Below are positions 1 through 10,608 of a DNA stretch of 64,000 bases, one piece after another. The stretch comes from Methylacidiphilales bacterium (GTDB lineage Bacteria; Verrucomicrobiota; Verrucomicrobiia; Methylacidiphilales; UBA1321). The translations under genes and the position numbers were made by a program. The notes beneath the pieces were generated by a model that had not been told where the DNA came from, ran no database searches, and saw nothing but the letters and a program-made list of their open reading frames with translations. The stretch's first letter is position 1. Each line of letters opens with the position of its first letter. The stretch covers positions 1 through 64,000 of the forward strand of contig JAMFSY010000111.1 in the NCBI GenBank assembly GCA_026225555.1, in the 5' to 3' direction.

Positions 1-1008
1 CGCCGCTTCCGCCTGCTCGTAGGCGTCCATTTGAAAATAGAGAACGCCCAGATTACACCAGACCTTGGGATGCTTCGGCTCCAGTTCGTTGGCCTTGGCG
101 TAGGCCGCGACCGCCTGCTCGAACTTCTGGTTCAGATGATACCCGAGGGCCGCGTTGAAATGGGATGCCATTTCATCCGGGTCATACTTGAGCGCCTGCT
201 TAAAGGCGACCTCGACCAACGGCGTGTCGTTCACCTCATAGGCGGCCTGGCCGAGGTTCGTCCAGGCCTGCCACATGTCGACCTTGTCGCCGGGACGTTG
301 ATCGGCTTTCAGAAGCAACGCCTCGGCCCGCGCGAGAAATCCCTTCTTGATCGCCGCCTCCGCCGCGGACAGGCATTCCGCCGTGGTGGCGGGCAAGGGA
401 CGAGCCGATTCCTGTTCCTCCTCGGTAGTCGCGGGCAGCTTGATCGTCTCCGCCTGTGAAAAACGCGCGGGGAGAAGCATCTTGCCCGTCTTGCGAATGA
501 TCGAGGTCGCCACCGGTCGCGCATGCTGCGCCGTGGTAATGCCCGAGTGAGCGTGTTCCTGGCCATTGAGCCGCGCGATCTGTCGCTGCACGGCGACCGC
601 CGCCGCCTCGGTCAGGGGCCGCAATTCCTTCTCGGGACCGCCAAGCATCAGGGAGCGTTCGAAATGTTGCAGGGCGGTTTCCGGCAGGCTCAGGTCGCGC
701 AGATAAATCAGTCCGACCTCTTTCAACAGTGTGGGACTGTTATAAGCCTTGGCCAGCCGCACGAACATCGATTGCGAAAACCCAGAGAGTCGCGGCGCGG
801 GAACCTTGTTCTTTCCCGCCTCCTCGTTGACCCTCTCGATCTCCTTCAGGCCCGCGATAATGATCTCAAGGCTCTTGATGCTTAGGGGGTCGTTTTGCCC
901 GCGCACGGTATCGGCCAGCGTCGTCCAGGAAACGGGATTTAGCGGGCTCGACTCAATGAGCGCGATCGTCTGGCTCGAGCGCAACTTGGCATAAGCGGGA
1001 TCAGGCAT
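1..1008 (-). CDS. TPR-repeat protein, 3' end truncated by window edge
   Basis: Reverse-strand reading frame open from ATG at 1008 to position 1 (MPDPAYAKLRSSQTIALIESSPLNPVSWTTLADTV...), with TPR-like segments (MWQAWTNLGQAAYEVNDTPLVEVAFKQALKYDPDEMASHFNAALGYHLNQKFEQAVAAYAKANELEPKHPKVWCNLGVLYFQMDAYEQAEAA). Not in the ORF track because no stop lies in the window. Confidence 0.85.
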   Translation of the reverse strand, partial: MPDPAYAKLRSSQTIALIESSPLNPVSWTTLADTVRGQNDPLSIKSLEIIIAGLKEIERVNEEAGKNKVPAPRLSGFSQSMFVRLAKAYNSPTLLKEVGLIYLRDLSLPETALQHFERSLMLGGPEKELRPLTEAAAVAVQRQIARLNGQEHAHSGITTAQHARPVATSIIRKTGKMLLPARFSQAETIKLPATTEEEQESARPLPATTAECLSAAEAAIKKGFLARAEALLLKADQRPGDKVDMWQAWTNLGQAAYEVNDTPLVEVAFKQALKYDPDEMASHFNAALGYHLNQKFEQAVAAYAKANELEPKHPKVWCNLGVLYFQMDAYEQAEAA

Positions 1009-1113
1009 GGGAGTTCACCCCTAAGGAGAGCGGAAAATGCCCGTTTTGGCGAAAGATATGTGAAAGGGGCCGATTTTAGCCGGGAAAGGCCTTCCCCTTG
1101 TTGGGAATCACCC

Positions 1114-2091
1114 TCAGATTTCCGGGTTTACGGCGCGGGGGCTTTGTCCCGTAAAAAGCAGGTAAAGCCAGAAGACCAGACCGAGCGTCGAGCCCAGGAC
1201 GACCTTGAACCAGACCGGAATATGGGAGGGCGAGATGAAAGCCTCGATACAACCGGCGGTAATGAGGGCCGGGACGACGGCAATGGCCATGCGCACAGCG
1301 GAGCGTCCCTGCTGTGAAAGAGCATCCCGGCGCAAAAGGGAACCGGGATTGAGCAGGGCATTCGCAACGACAAAGCCGGCCGCACCTGAGACCAGGAAGG
1401 AGCTGATTTCCAGTACGCCATGGGTCGCGATAAATTCGAGCAGCGCGCCAAGAAGACCGTAATCGGCGCAGAGCTTGATTGCCACGCCGAGCATGAATCC
1501 GTTTTGAAAGAGAATCACAAAGGTGACCAACCCAAACGAAAGTCCTCCCGCAAAGGCCAGAAGCGCGACTGAAATATTATTGGTGAAGAGAAACGTCGAG
1601 GCGACCGGCGCGGGCAAAACGCTGAAGATGCTCCCGGTCCACATATGCCCCGAATAGATCGAATTCAGCACATTGGTGGGAAGAATGATCGAGGCGGCGC
1701 GCTCGTCGAATTGCACGGCGGAAAGCCCGAGCGCCAACCCGAGGAGGAAAACAATCGTGGACCAGGTGACCGCCTGCAGATGATCCCGAATGGCCTGAGG
1801 AATTTCGTTCCGGAAGAAGCGGGCCACCGCCCGGACAGAAAGACGATGAGGCCGATAAATCTGGTTGTGTCCGCGCGCGACCAACTGGTGCAGGAAAAGC
1901 AACAGCGTGGTACCCCGATAATGGGTCTGCGCAAAAGCCAGATCTCCCGTGGTCGCGCGATAAAGCGCAATGAGCTCCTGCAAAAAGGACCGGTCCGTCT
2001 TGCTGGGGCCACGCGCCTCGATGACCCCGAGCATGGTTTCGAGCCGCTGCCAGCGCGGGCGATTTTTGCGGACGAAGTTCCCCAAGGTCAT
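1114..2091 (-). CDS. SpoIIM-family (stage II sporulation protein M-like) membrane protein
   Basis: 325 aa, multiple TM segments, N-terminal FVRKNRPRWQRLETML...LYRATTGDLAFAQTHY typical of the SpoIIM/DUF95 family; overlaps the RDD gene by 4 bp. Confidence 0.8.
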   Translation of the reverse strand: MTLGNFVRKNRPRWQRLETMLGVIEARGPSKTDRSFLQELIALYRATTGDLAFAQTHYRGTTLLLFLHQLVARGHNQIYRPHRLSVRAVARFFRNEIPQAIRDHLQAVTWSTIVFLLGLALGLSAVQFDERAASIILPTNVLNSIYSGHMWTGSIFSVLPAPVASTFLFTNNISVALLAFAGGLSFGLVTFVILFQNGFMLGVAIKLCADYGLLGALLEFIATHGVLEISSFLVSGAAGFVVANALLNPGSLLRRDALSQQGRSAVRMAIAVVPALITAGCIEAFISPSHIPVWFKVVLGSTLGLVFWLYLLFTGQSPRAVNPEI

Positions 2092-2870
2092 GTGCGTCGG
2101 GCCAGTTCAACCAGCCATTGTTCCGGCGGCAAGGCGGAAAGCTCCAGTTCGGTTCCGCGGGCCAGAGGTTTTAACGTTTCATGCAGAGTTTCCGCGAGGC
2201 GGGAGCGGACATCGGCGGGCAATTGCTCGCGGCGATTCAGGTAGCGGTGAAGCAATTCCCACTGGGCCGAGCTCAGGCGGATCGCGGGCGCGCGAGCCGT
2301 CGCGGCCGAAGTCGCTGACTCCGCCGGTTCGATCTGATCGAAGATCGACCAATCGATTACGGTCTCATGGATGACCAGCGTTTGCGCCATGAGATCGCCC
2401 ACCCGTTGCGCCTTGCGACTGACGAAAATCATAAGGAGACCGATGAGAGCCATAGGGCCAAAGGTGTCAATGGGCCGGGAGATATTGCGGAGGAGCACGT
2501 CGGTCCAGGTAACCGGCGTGCCATCCACCTTGATCACCCGAAGATGCAGGAGGCGCTTGCCCGGGGTCTGGCCGTTCCAGAGCCATTCGAAGAGGTTGAA
2601 GTAGACCCATTGGAATCCGAAGATAAAGAGCAACAGCACAATCTCCATGGCGTTCGCACCGAAGCGAGTAATCCAGTCGGTGGCCAGGTCGCGGCTCAGC
2701 AAAAAGCTGAAGCTATAAACGATAAAGAGCACGAGCCCGCAGAAAGCGATGTCGGCCAGGATGGCCAGCGTGCGGCTGCCGACATTGGCCACTTCCAACT
2801 GCAGGTCGATTTCCTCCGGCAATTCGAGCTCGGTCTTGCGCGCATCCCAAGGCGAAGTAGTCGTGCTCAT
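2088..2870 (-). CDS. RDD-family membrane protein
   Basis: VGSRTLAILADIAFCGLV...LWNGQTPGKRLLHLRVI resembles the RDD domain; operon with the SpoIIM-family gene. Confidence 0.82.
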   Translation of the reverse strand: MSTTTSPWDARKTELELPEEIDLQLEVANVGSRTLAILADIAFCGLVLFIVYSFSFLLSRDLATDWITRFGANAMEIVLLLFIFGFQWVYFNLFEWLWNGQTPGKRLLHLRVIKVDGTPVTWTDVLLRNISRPIDTFGPMALIGLLMIFVSRKAQRVGDLMAQTLVIHETVIDWSIFDQIEPAESATSAATARAPAIRLSSAQWELLHRYLNRREQLPADVRSRLAETLHETLKPLARGTELELSALPPEQWLVELARRT

Positions 2871-2937
2871 AGGGGTCGGATCAATCTATCGAAGTGAAAC
2901 CGAAATGAGAAGCGGTGGTCACGCACCGCCATGATTC

Positions 2938-3921
2938 TCACCACTCCAGAACCGCGCCGGCCCAAGTCAGACCGCCACCGAACACGACCATCAGCAGCAG
3001 GTCGCCCTGCTTCAGCTTTCCCGCCGTATTCAGTTCGTGCAGGCAGATCGGGATGCAGGCCGCCGAGGTGTTCCCATAGCGGTCAAGATTGACGTAGAAA
3101 TGTTCCATATCGACGCTAAGACGTTGCGCCACGGCTTCGATGATCCGGGAATTGGCCTGATGCGGAATGATCCAGCGCAGGTCCTTCGGCTTGATGCCTG
3201 CTTTCTCGAGGCAATCCTCGGCCGAACGGTTCATTGCCGTCACGGCCTGACGAAAGACTTCCTTACCCGCCATCTGCAAAAAATTGCTACGATTTTTCAA
3301 GACTTCCGGCGTGATCGGCATCCGGCAACCACCGGCGGGAACTGACAGGATTTCCGTCTGGGTACCATCCGCGCCGAGATCGAAGGAGACGATGCCTCGT
3401 CCGCCTTCGCGATGCTGCAGGATGACCGCGCCCGCGCCGTCACCGAAGAGCACGCAGGTATTGCGGTCCTGCCAGTTCACGATCGAGGAAAGCTTTTCCG
3501 CTCCGACCACCAGCACCGTTTTATGCGCGCCGGACGCAATGAATTGTTCCGCCGTGACCAGCGCGTAGAGAAAGCCGGAACAGGCCGCCTGAAGATCAAA
3601 CGCCGCCGCCCGGGTCGCACCGATCTTCGCCTGGATGTAGCAGGCGGTGGATGGGAACGCGGTATCGGGCGTGCAGGTCGCGACGATGATGAGGTCAATG
3701 GTCTTGGGATCGATGCCGCTCTGGTCGAGCGCTTGCTGCGCCGCGCGCGCACCCATGTCCGAAGTGGTTTCACCCTCGGCGGCGATGCGACGTTCGCGGA
3801 TGCCGGTGCGGCTCAGAATCCACTCGTTGCTGGTCTCGACCATCTTTTCCAGATCGGCATTGGTCAGAATGCGTTCCGGCAGATAGGCGCCCGTGGCGGC
3901 GATCGAGGCGCTACGGCGCAT
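2938..3921 (-). CDS. fabH: 3-oxoacyl-ACP synthase III
   Basis: MRRSASIAATGAYLPERILTNADLE..., active-site DLQAACSGF, IPHQANSRII, GNTSAA; internal ATG at 3921 preferred over ORF start 3984. Confidence 0.95.
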   Translation of the reverse strand: MRRSASIAATGAYLPERILTNADLEKMVETSNEWILSRTGIRERRIAAEGETTSDMGARAAQQALDQSGIDPKTIDLIIVATCTPDTAFPSTACYIQAKIGATRAAAFDLQAACSGFLYALVTAEQFIASGAHKTVLVVGAEKLSSIVNWQDRNTCVLFGDGAGAVILQHREGGRGIVSFDLGADGTQTEILSVPAGGCRMPITPEVLKNRSNFLQMAGKEVFRQAVTAMNRSAEDCLEKAGIKPKDLRWIIPHQANSRIIEAVAQRLSVDMEHFYVNLDRYGNTSAACIPICLHELNTAGKLKQGDLLLMVVFGGGLTWAGAVLEW

Positions 3922-4972
3922 GAACTTCTTGAGTTGAGCTGGGGACGGCCGCAGCCGCCGCGAGCATTTCTTCATGCCGGGCAATTTCCTCCACGATGTG
4001 GGGATTCACCTGGTGAGCAACGGCCTCGCGAGCCACGCGGATCGCATTCTTGATCGCCTTGGGCGAGGAATTGCCGTGGGCCTTGATGCAGATGCCGTTC
4101 ACGCCCAGCAAGGGCATGCCGCCATACTCCTCGGTGTTCGTCTTGCGGCGAATGGCGTAAAAGGCTTCCTTCGCGAGTAGCGCGCCGAGCCGCCGGATGG
4201 GGTTGCTGGTCAGCTCGCGCCTGAGCCAGGAGAAGATTCCTCCGGCAAGGCTTTCAGAGGTCTTTAAAATCACGTTACCCACGAAGCCGTCGCAGACCAC
4301 GACGTCGATCTGCTTGTTGAAAAGATCATGCCCCTCGACGTTGCCGATAAAATTGATCTGGGCGCGGGACAACTCCTTGTAGGCTTCCTTGGTCAGTTCA
4401 TTGCCCTTGCTGGCCTCGGTGCCAATGTTCATCAGGCCGACGCGGGGGTTCTTGCGCCCCATCACTTCGCGGGCGTAAACGGAGCCCATGATGCCGAACT
4501 GGAGCAGATGTTTCGGCTCGGAATCGACATTCGCACCCGCGTCCATGAGCAGGAAAAGATTGGTCTCGGTCGGCATCACGCTGGCGATGCCGGGCCGGTC
4601 GACGCCGGGCAACGTCCGCAGCTTCACCTTGGCCGCGGCGACGAAGGCCCCGGTATGGCCGGCGGAAACCAGCGCTTCCGCCCCACCGTCGGCGAGCAGA
4701 TCGCAGGCGCGGGAGATGGAGGAATCCTTCTTGCGTCGCACCGCGTCGATGGCGCTATCGCCCATGTCGACTACCTGCGTGCAATGATAGATCGAGGTCC
4801 GCTGGGAAAGGGCGGCCGGGACGTTCAGCCCGGTCAACTCCTGTTCGATACGCGCCTGATCGCCGACAAAGATGATCTCGATGTCGTCGTAGGTTTTCAG
4901 CGCCTCAATGGCGCCGGCAACGGTGCTCGCGGGGGCAAAGTCCCCGCCCATGGCATCAAGGGCGATCTTCAT
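3911..4972 (-). CDS. plsX: Phosphate acyltransferase PlsX
   Basis: MKIALDAMGGDFAPASTVAGA...; gene order plsX-fabH. Confidence 0.95.
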   Translation of the reverse strand: MKIALDAMGGDFAPASTVAGAIEALKTYDDIEIIFVGDQARIEQELTGLNVPAALSQRTSIYHCTQVVDMGDSAIDAVRRKKDSSISRACDLLADGGAEALVSAGHTGAFVAAAKVKLRTLPGVDRPGIASVMPTETNLFLLMDAGANVDSEPKHLLQFGIMGSVYAREVMGRKNPRVGLMNIGTEASKGNELTKEAYKELSRAQINFIGNVEGHDLFNKQIDVVVCDGFVGNVILKTSESLAGGIFSWLRRELTSNPIRRLGALLAKEAFYAIRRKTNTEEYGGMPLLGVNGICIKAHGNSSPKAIKNAIRVAREAVAHQVNPHIVEEIARHEEMLAAAAAVPSSTQEVHAP

Positions 4973-5038
4973 GCGGAGCGGCCTGAATACGAAAAATCGG
5001 CGAGAAGGCGAACAATTACGCCAGCCCGCCGATTAAAA

Positions 5039-5224
5039 CTATTCTTCAACGGTGCGGGAAATGACCTGACGGCCCCGGTACATGCCGGTCTTTTCGTCCA
5101 CACAATGGCCATGGTGACGATTGCCTGTCTTCGGGTCCACATAGAGACCCGGTGATTTCCAAGCGTTGGCGGCTCTGCGCGTGCGCAGCCGCATTTTCGA
5201 TGTTTTGCGTTTAGGAACTCCCAT
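5039..5224 (-). CDS. rpmF: 50S ribosomal protein L32
   Basis: MGVPKRKTSKMRLRTRRA..., upstream of plsX as in many bacteria. Confidence 0.93.
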   Translation of the reverse strand: MGVPKRKTSKMRLRTRRAANAWKSPGLYVDPKTGNRHHGHCVDEKTGMYRGRQVISRTVEE

Positions 5225-5231
5225 AAATTTA

Positions 5232-5693
5232 TCAATCCTTCGGTTTAATTTTACTTAGCGCCTCCCACACCGTCTCGCCGGTCAGCGAGTCGGTGCTTTC
5301 AGGACGCGGTCGGTAAACCTCACCGGTCACCGGGCAACGACCATCCGCACCAAGTCGGCATGCCGCGTTCAACGGCAATTCGAGCAAAATATCTTCACGG
5401 ATAAAGGGAGTCAAGTCGATGGAATTCGGATGGGGAGCCTCAAAAAGATGTTCCACCCGCGCCCGGAGGAGCATGGGAAAGAAGTCCGCACAGCGTCCGC
5501 ATTGGATCGAAACCTGGGTCTGAGCCCAGCCCGTGACGAGGAAATTCTCTCCATCCTTCTCGACCAAAAGCTCGGTGTGAATGAAGGGTTCCGGAGCGAC
5601 CGAAGCCGGGTTGAACCCCAGGATTTCCGTGGATACATCTACCTTAAGTTCAAGGGGATGCATCTCATCGACCAGAGCAGGTAGAAAGGTCAT
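5232..5693 (-). CDS. YceD/DUF177-family protein
   Basis: Cys-containing WAQTQVSIQCGRCADFF... and position upstream of rpmF. Confidence 0.82.
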   Translation of the reverse strand: MTFLPALVDEMHPLELKVDVSTEILGFNPASVAPEPFIHTELLVEKDGENFLVTGWAQTQVSIQCGRCADFFPMLLRARVEHLFEAPHPNSIDLTPFIREDILLELPLNAACRLGADGRCPVTGEVYRPRPESTDSLTGETVWEALSKIKPKD

Positions 5694-6196
5694 GGCTTTC
5701 CTCCGTGGAATTTCTCGTGCAACGCCGTCTGGACGCCCGGCGGCACGAAAGCGGAGGTGTCCCCACCCAGCCGCGCGATCTCTTTGATGATCGAGGAACT
5801 CAGGTAAGTATAGGTGTCGCGAGGCATGAGAAAAATCGTCTCGATCGAGTCGGCCAGCTTGCGATTCATGAGTGCCATTTGGAATTCGAACTCAAAATCC
5901 GACACGGCGCGCAACCCACGCAGGATCGCATTGGCCCCCTGGCTGCGGACGTAATCAACCAGAAGCCCGCGAAAAACGGTCACCCGCACCCGGCCATTGA
6001 ATTCGGCCAGCGATTCCTCGGCAAGCTGCTTCCGTTCCTCCAGGCTGAAGAGAGGCTTCTTCGTGCTGTCCCCCGCGATGGCGAGGACGACTTCGTCAAA
6101 GAGTTGCAAGGCGCGTCCGACCACGTCGAGGTGCCCGTTGGTGACCGGGTCGAAGGTGCCCGGATAAACGATCCGGCGCAACCCCTCGGCTTTCAT
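5690..6196 (-). CDS. coaD: Phosphopantetheine adenylyltransferase
   Basis: IVYPGTFDPVTNGHLDVVGRA, TYLSSSIIKEIARLGGD. Confidence 0.95.
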   Translation of the reverse strand: MKAEGLRRIVYPGTFDPVTNGHLDVVGRALQLFDEVVLAIAGDSTKKPLFSLEERKQLAEESLAEFNGRVRVTVFRGLLVDYVRSQGANAILRGLRAVSDFEFEFQMALMNRKLADSIETIFLMPRDTYTYLSSSIIKEIARLGGDTSAFVPPGVQTALHEKFHGGKP

Positions 6197-7449
6197 CTGA
6201 CCCTCTGAATATCGGCGCCGAGGGCACGAAGCTTTTCATCGATGTGCTCGTAACCGCGGTCGATGTGGTAAACGCGATTTACTTCCGTCGTGCCGTGCGC
6301 GACCAACCCAGCCAGGACCAGCGCCGCCGAAGCGCGCAGATCGGAGGCCATGACCGGCGCGCCGCTGAGATGATCCACGCCATGCAGGATCGCAGTCGCG
6401 CCTTCCAGCTCGACCCGCGCGCCCATGCGGCGCAACTCGCTCAAATGCATGAAGCGGCTTGGAAAAATCTTTTCGGTAATCGCGCTGATTCCCGGCGTCA
6501 CTGACATCAGCGCGCACAATTGCGCCTGCATATCGGTCGGGAATCCGGGATAGGTCTCCGTGACCAAATCGATCGAGCTCAGCTTGCGCGAGGTGGACAC
6601 GTGGATACCTTCCGGGCCGCACTTCATATGCGCGCCACAGCTTTTCATCCGGTCGATGACGTTGACGAGATGATCGGGGTCCGCGCCCGCGAGGAGCACA
6701 TCGCCCTGGGTGATGAGCGCACCGATCATGAAGGTGCCCGCTTCAATGCGATCCGGGATGACGGTATGCTCGACGCCGCCGAGCGCATCGACGCCCTCGA
6801 TTTCAATCCGGCGCGTGCCCTGGCCAACAATCTTCGCGCCCATCTTGCGGAGGAATTCCGCGAGATCCCGGACTTCCGGCTCGCAGGCGGCGCTCTCGAT
6901 GATGGTGAGGCCCTTGGCCCGCGTCGCCGCCATCATGACATTGTCCGTACCGAGTACGGTGGAACCAAACTTGCCGCCGAGGAAGATCTCCTTGCCGACG
7001 AGATTGGCCTTGGGAATGAAAACGTTGCCGCCCTGGGTGTGCGATTCCGCGCCAAGTTCAGCGAGGCCCTTCAGGTGGATGTCAATCGGCCGGTCGCCGA
7101 TGGAACAACCGCCGGGCTCGGAGATCGTCGCCTGGCCGCAGCGGGCGATCATCGGCCCGAGGACGCAAATCGAGGCGCGCATCTTGCGCACGAGATCGTA
7201 GGGGACCTCGGTGATGACTTTTTCCGCGCGGGTGGTGACGGTGCCGTTCTCGAAAGTGACCTTCGCTCCGAGCTGCGCGAGAATCTCGAGCATGAAGCGG
7301 ATGTCGGACAGGTCCGGCACGTTGTGAATGATGCAGGTTTCCGGCGTCAGAAGCGTCGCGGCCAGGATTGGCAGCGCGGAGTTCTTGGAGCCGCTGATAT
7401 TGACGCGACCCTTGAGGCGGGCGCCGCCTTTGACAACTAATTTATCCAT
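6193..7449 (-). CDS. murA: UDP-N-acetylglucosamine 1-carboxyvinyltransferase
   Basis: [34 protein letters not shown]. Confidence 0.96.
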   Translation of the reverse strand: MDKLVVKGGARLKGRVNISGSKNSALPILAATLLTPETCIIHNVPDLSDIRFMLEILAQLGAKVTFENGTVTTRAEKVITEVPYDLVRKMRASICVLGPMIARCGQATISEPGGCSIGDRPIDIHLKGLAELGAESHTQGGNVFIPKANLVGKEIFLGGKFGSTVLGTDNVMMAATRAKGLTIIESAACEPEVRDLAEFLRKMGAKIVGQGTRRIEIEGVDALGGVEHTVIPDRIEAGTFMIGALITQGDVLLAGADPDHLVNVIDRMKSCGAHMKCGPEGIHVSTSRKLSSIDLVTETYPGFPTDMQAQLCALMSVTPGISAITEKIFPSRFMHLSELRRMGARVELEGATAILHGVDHLSGAPVMASDLRASAALVLAGLVAHGTTEVNRVYHIDRGYEHIDEKLRALGADIQRVR

Positions 7450-8269
7450 GATGTTCTGCTACAAGAATCCTCTCGCGTTCTGTGAAGTCGGGTAAGACTC
7501 GGATTAAAGCGTAACCAGCGGTTTCGCAAAGCGTTTTCGCTTCGCCGGCCTGCCCGTCCCCAAATTCCAGGGCGAGATACCGCGTGCGTCCAGTACTTTG
7601 CGTGATCAGGCGGCGGATTACATTTAGTCCATCCGCACCGCCATCGAGGGCCAGGCGCGGCTCATGCCGGACCTCGCGCATGAGGGTGTCGATCTGGCCG
7701 GTGGGGATATAGGGCAGATTGGCGACGATTATCTGCGCGCGGGGCGGCAGGGTCGGGGCGTCGAGCAGATCGCCCTGCGTGAACCGGACGTTTTCCACGC
7801 CTTCCGCATTCCGCCGGGCCATGGCCAGCGCGGCTTCGCTGATATCGATGCCGACGACTTCCAGTTTCGGGAATTTTCGCGCCAGGGAAAGCGCAAGAAT
7901 ACCGGAACCGGCGCCGACATCGAGCACGGGCAGCCCCTCCGGCTCGATCAGCTTGCAGGCCTCCTCAAAAAGAATTTCCGTCTCGGGCCGGGGAATGAGG
8001 ACATCGGGCGAGATCTGCACGCGATGCCCGGCGAAAGTTGTGACTCCGAGCAGGTATTCCAGCGGTTCGCCTTCCGCGCGACGTTTGACCAGCGGACGGA
8101 GACGGTCCATGACCGTGTCGGAAACCAGCTGGTCGAATTCGAGATAAAGCTGCATGCGGGTTTTGGACAACATCTCCGCGAGCATCAGCTCGATGGTGAG
8201 GCGCGGCGAGGCAATGCCGTGCTTCGCAAAGTAGCGCGTGGTGGACTCAAGGAGTTCCAGCACGGTCAT
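7442..8269 (-). CDS. prmC: Peptide chain release factor N5-glutamine methyltransferase
   Basis: [23 protein letters not shown] (NPPY-type motif), adjacent to prfA. Confidence 0.93.
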   Translation of the reverse strand: MTVLELLESTTRYFAKHGIASPRLTIELMLAEMLSKTRMQLYLEFDQLVSDTVMDRLRPLVKRRAEGEPLEYLLGVTTFAGHRVQISPDVLIPRPETEILFEEACKLIEPEGLPVLDVGAGSGILALSLARKFPKLEVVGIDISEAALAMARRNAEGVENVRFTQGDLLDAPTLPPRAQIIVANLPYIPTGQIDTLMREVRHEPRLALDGGADGLNVIRRLITQSTGRTRYLALEFGDGQAGEAKTLCETAGYALIRVLPDFTERERILVAEHHG

Positions 8270-9351
8270 GCGTTGGCCGTTTCGAGTTCCGCGAATTTTT
8301 GTTCCAGGGCGTGGGTGGCCAGCACGTCGAAAATCTCGTCGAGGTCCCCTTCCATTACCTGCGCCAGATTGTAAGAGGTGAAGTTCACCCGGTGATCGGT
8401 CAGCCGGTTCTGGGGAAAATTATAGGTGCGAATCTTTTCGTTACGGTCGCCATTGCCGATCTGGCTCTTGCGATGCTGGGCGTACTTGGCCTCTTCATCG
8501 GCCTGCTTCTTTTCGAGGAGGCGCGTCCGCAGGATCTGCATCGCCTTGTCCTTGTTCTTGAGCTGCGAGCGGCCATCCTGGCAGCGCACGGTGACGCCGG
8601 TCGGCTTATGGGTGATCTGCACCGCCGAATCGGTCGTATTGACTCCCTGCCCGCCGGGTCCGCCCGAGCGACAAACACTGATCTCGAGGTCATCCGGGCG
8701 AATGACGATATCGACTTCCTTCGCTTCCGGCAGCACGGCAACGGTGGCCGTGGAGGTGTGGACGCGGCCCTGGGCTTCGGTCGCGGGCACGCGTTGCACC
8801 CGATGGACGCCACTTTCGTAGCGAATCTTTTTGTAAACATCGGTGCCAGTGATCTGGAAGATGATTTCCTTCAAGCCGCCTTTGTCCGAGGGACTGAGAT
8901 CCAGCGTCTCTGTCTTCCAGCCGACCCGTTCAGCGTAGCGGCTGTACATCCGCGCCACCTCGGCCGCGAAGAGCGCCGCTTCATCCCCTCCCACACCGGC
9001 GCGAATTTCCACGATGGTGTTGCGGGAATCGTTTTCGTCCGGTGGTACGATGGCAAAGCGGACCAGCTGTTCCGCCTTGGCGTAGGCGGGGCGCAGGGAG
9101 GAGAGCTCTTCCTCGGCCATTTCAGCCATCTCCGGCTCGGAATTATTGCGCGCCATGTCCTCGGTCTCGGCGAGATGCGCCTTGAGTTTCAACCAGTTCT
9201 GGCCATCGGCCAGCACCTGCTTGAGGCGCGAATGTTCCCGCGTTAATTCCTGCGCCTTCTGCGGATTATCGTAGAGGTCGGGGCGGCCCATAAGCTCTTC
9301 CAGCTCCGCAAAGCGGCGTCCGAAACGATCAAGATGAGGCGTCAGGTCCAT
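8266..9351 (-). CDS. prfA: Peptide chain release factor 1
   Basis: [25 protein letters not shown] with GGQ motif; [29 protein letters not shown]. Confidence 0.96.
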   Translation of the reverse strand: MDLTPHLDRFGRRFAELEELMGRPDLYDNPQKAQELTREHSRLKQVLADGQNWLKLKAHLAETEDMARNNSEPEMAEMAEEELSSLRPAYAKAEQLVRFAIVPPDENDSRNTIVEIRAGVGGDEAALFAAEVARMYSRYAERVGWKTETLDLSPSDKGGLKEIIFQITGTDVYKKIRYESGVHRVQRVPATEAQGRVHTSTATVAVLPEAKEVDIVIRPDDLEISVCRSGGPGGQGVNTTDSAVQITHKPTGVTVRCQDGRSQLKNKDKAMQILRTRLLEKKQADEEAKYAQHRKSQIGNGDRNEKIRTYNFPQNRLTDHRVNFTSYNLAQVMEGDLDEIFDVLATHALEQKFAELETANA

Positions 9352-9365
9352 GGCAGGTCAGGGGC

Positions 9366-9415
9366 GATAAAAACAATAAGGGCGCAGGTGCCGATGTCCG
9401 GCAGGCTGCGCCCTT
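9366..9415 (-). terminator. Rho-independent terminator downstream of rpmE
   Basis: On the minus strand AAGGGCGCAG...CTGCGCCCTT stem followed by ATTGTTTTT. Confidence 0.75.
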
Positions 9416-9425
9416 GATGGGAAAA

Positions 9426-9683
9426 CTATTTCTTTTTGGCGGGAGCGGGAATGGCGGCCGTGCCCATGCGCTTCTCGGTCAGTTTGCTCGCACCGAAGCG
9501 GCGCGTGAATTTCTCGACGCGACCGGCGGTATCAACAAACTTTTGCTGACCGGTGAAAAAGGGATGGCAGGCGGCGCAGATACCCAGGCGGATGTTCTGC
9601 TTGGTGGAACGCGTATGGTAGACCGTGCCGCAGGCGCAAACGATCTGGCTGTCCACGTATTCGGGGTGGATGTTCTGTTTCAT
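9426..9683 (-). CDS. rpmE: 50S ribosomal protein L31
   Basis: MKQNIHPEYVDSQIVCACGTVYHTRST...CAACHPFFTGQQKFVDTAGRVEKF (Cys-containing form); ATG at 9683. Confidence 0.95.
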   Translation of the reverse strand: MKQNIHPEYVDSQIVCACGTVYHTRSTKQNIRLGICAACHPFFTGQQKFVDTAGRVEKFTRRFGASKLTEKRMGTAAIPAPAKKK

Positions 9684-9765
9684 GGGAGTTGGAAACCGTA
9701 GCTCAAACCTGCGGAAGAGCAAGCGACAAATAATAAGCGTTTAAAAGGGGCGCCCCACCAGGAAA

Positions 9766-9975
9766 TCAATGACTGCCACTACCCTGCGCCGTGTCGAGCA
9801 GCGTGGTGATCGCGCTGAAAATCACTTCGATTCTTTGCCCAAGAAGCGAGACGGCACCGATCATGACTACCGCTAGAACGGCGATGATCAGCGAATATTC
9901 AACCAGAGTCTGGCCTTTTTTCTGCCGCCATTGTTTCGCAAGCCGAAAGGAAAGGGATGAGGAGTGCGACCGCAT
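9766..9975 (-). CDS. Flp/Fap-type pilin subunit
   Basis: KKGQTLVEYSLIIAVLAVVMIGAVSLLG, Flp-type N-terminal hydrophobic segment with GQTLVEY. Confidence 0.82.
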   Translation of the reverse strand: MRSHSSSLSFRLAKQWRQKKGQTLVEYSLIIAVLAVVMIGAVSLLGQRIEVIFSAITTLLDTAQGSGSH

Positions 9976-10099
9976 GCGAAGGGAAAAGAGAGTGTGATGC
10001 GTGTCGAGCTTAACTTATTTCGCGAATCCGACAATCAATTCGGAGTGAAGAAAGAGAATTGGGAGAATAGAACTTCCCAAGTCTCTGAGCCTAAGAGAA

Positions 10100-10294
10100 T
10101 TAGTGGCTCGCAGCCAGCTGGCTGTTAATCGAGGAGAACACCTTCGTGACCTGATTGCCGAGGGCGATCAGGACGGAGATGGCCACCACCGAGATGAAGG
10201 CCAGGATGAGCGCGTACTCAACGAGGGTCTGACCCTTCTTGCTCTTGAGACGACGCAGCGCAGTTTTGGCGCGGATAATTACTTTGTTGATCAT
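10100..10294 (-). CDS. Flp/Fap-type pilin subunit
   Basis: MINKVIIRAKTALRRLKSKKGQTLVEYALILAFISVVAISVLIALGNQVTKVFSSINSQL; AGGAGGTGA ribosome-binding site just upstream of the ATG at 10294. Confidence 0.87.
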   Translation of the reverse strand: MINKVIIRAKTALRRLKSKKGQTLVEYALILAFISVVAISVLIALGNQVTKVFSSINSQLAASH

Positions 10295-10608
10295 TGTTAT
10301 TTCACCTCCTCTCAAAAAAAAGTGTCTGAAAATTGAAAGTAGAAGCGCTGTCAGCCGCCACTCAGTAACCCGTAACAACCATTTCGTATGCCATCGCTAT
10401 ATGGGCCTCCCTCATTTCCCTTGAGCTGTTTTTGGACCTTCTCAACTATCATGGATAGTAAGCCTGACAACAACATCTTATGTCAAATAAAACTCAAAAA
10501 TAAGTGATAAGTTATTTTCTGATCCTAGGAAAGGGGCGAGGTGAACGGGAGAAAAAACATGTCCTGATTCCGAACGGTGTGCCTTTTTTGCCTACACTTT
10601 TTGGACAC

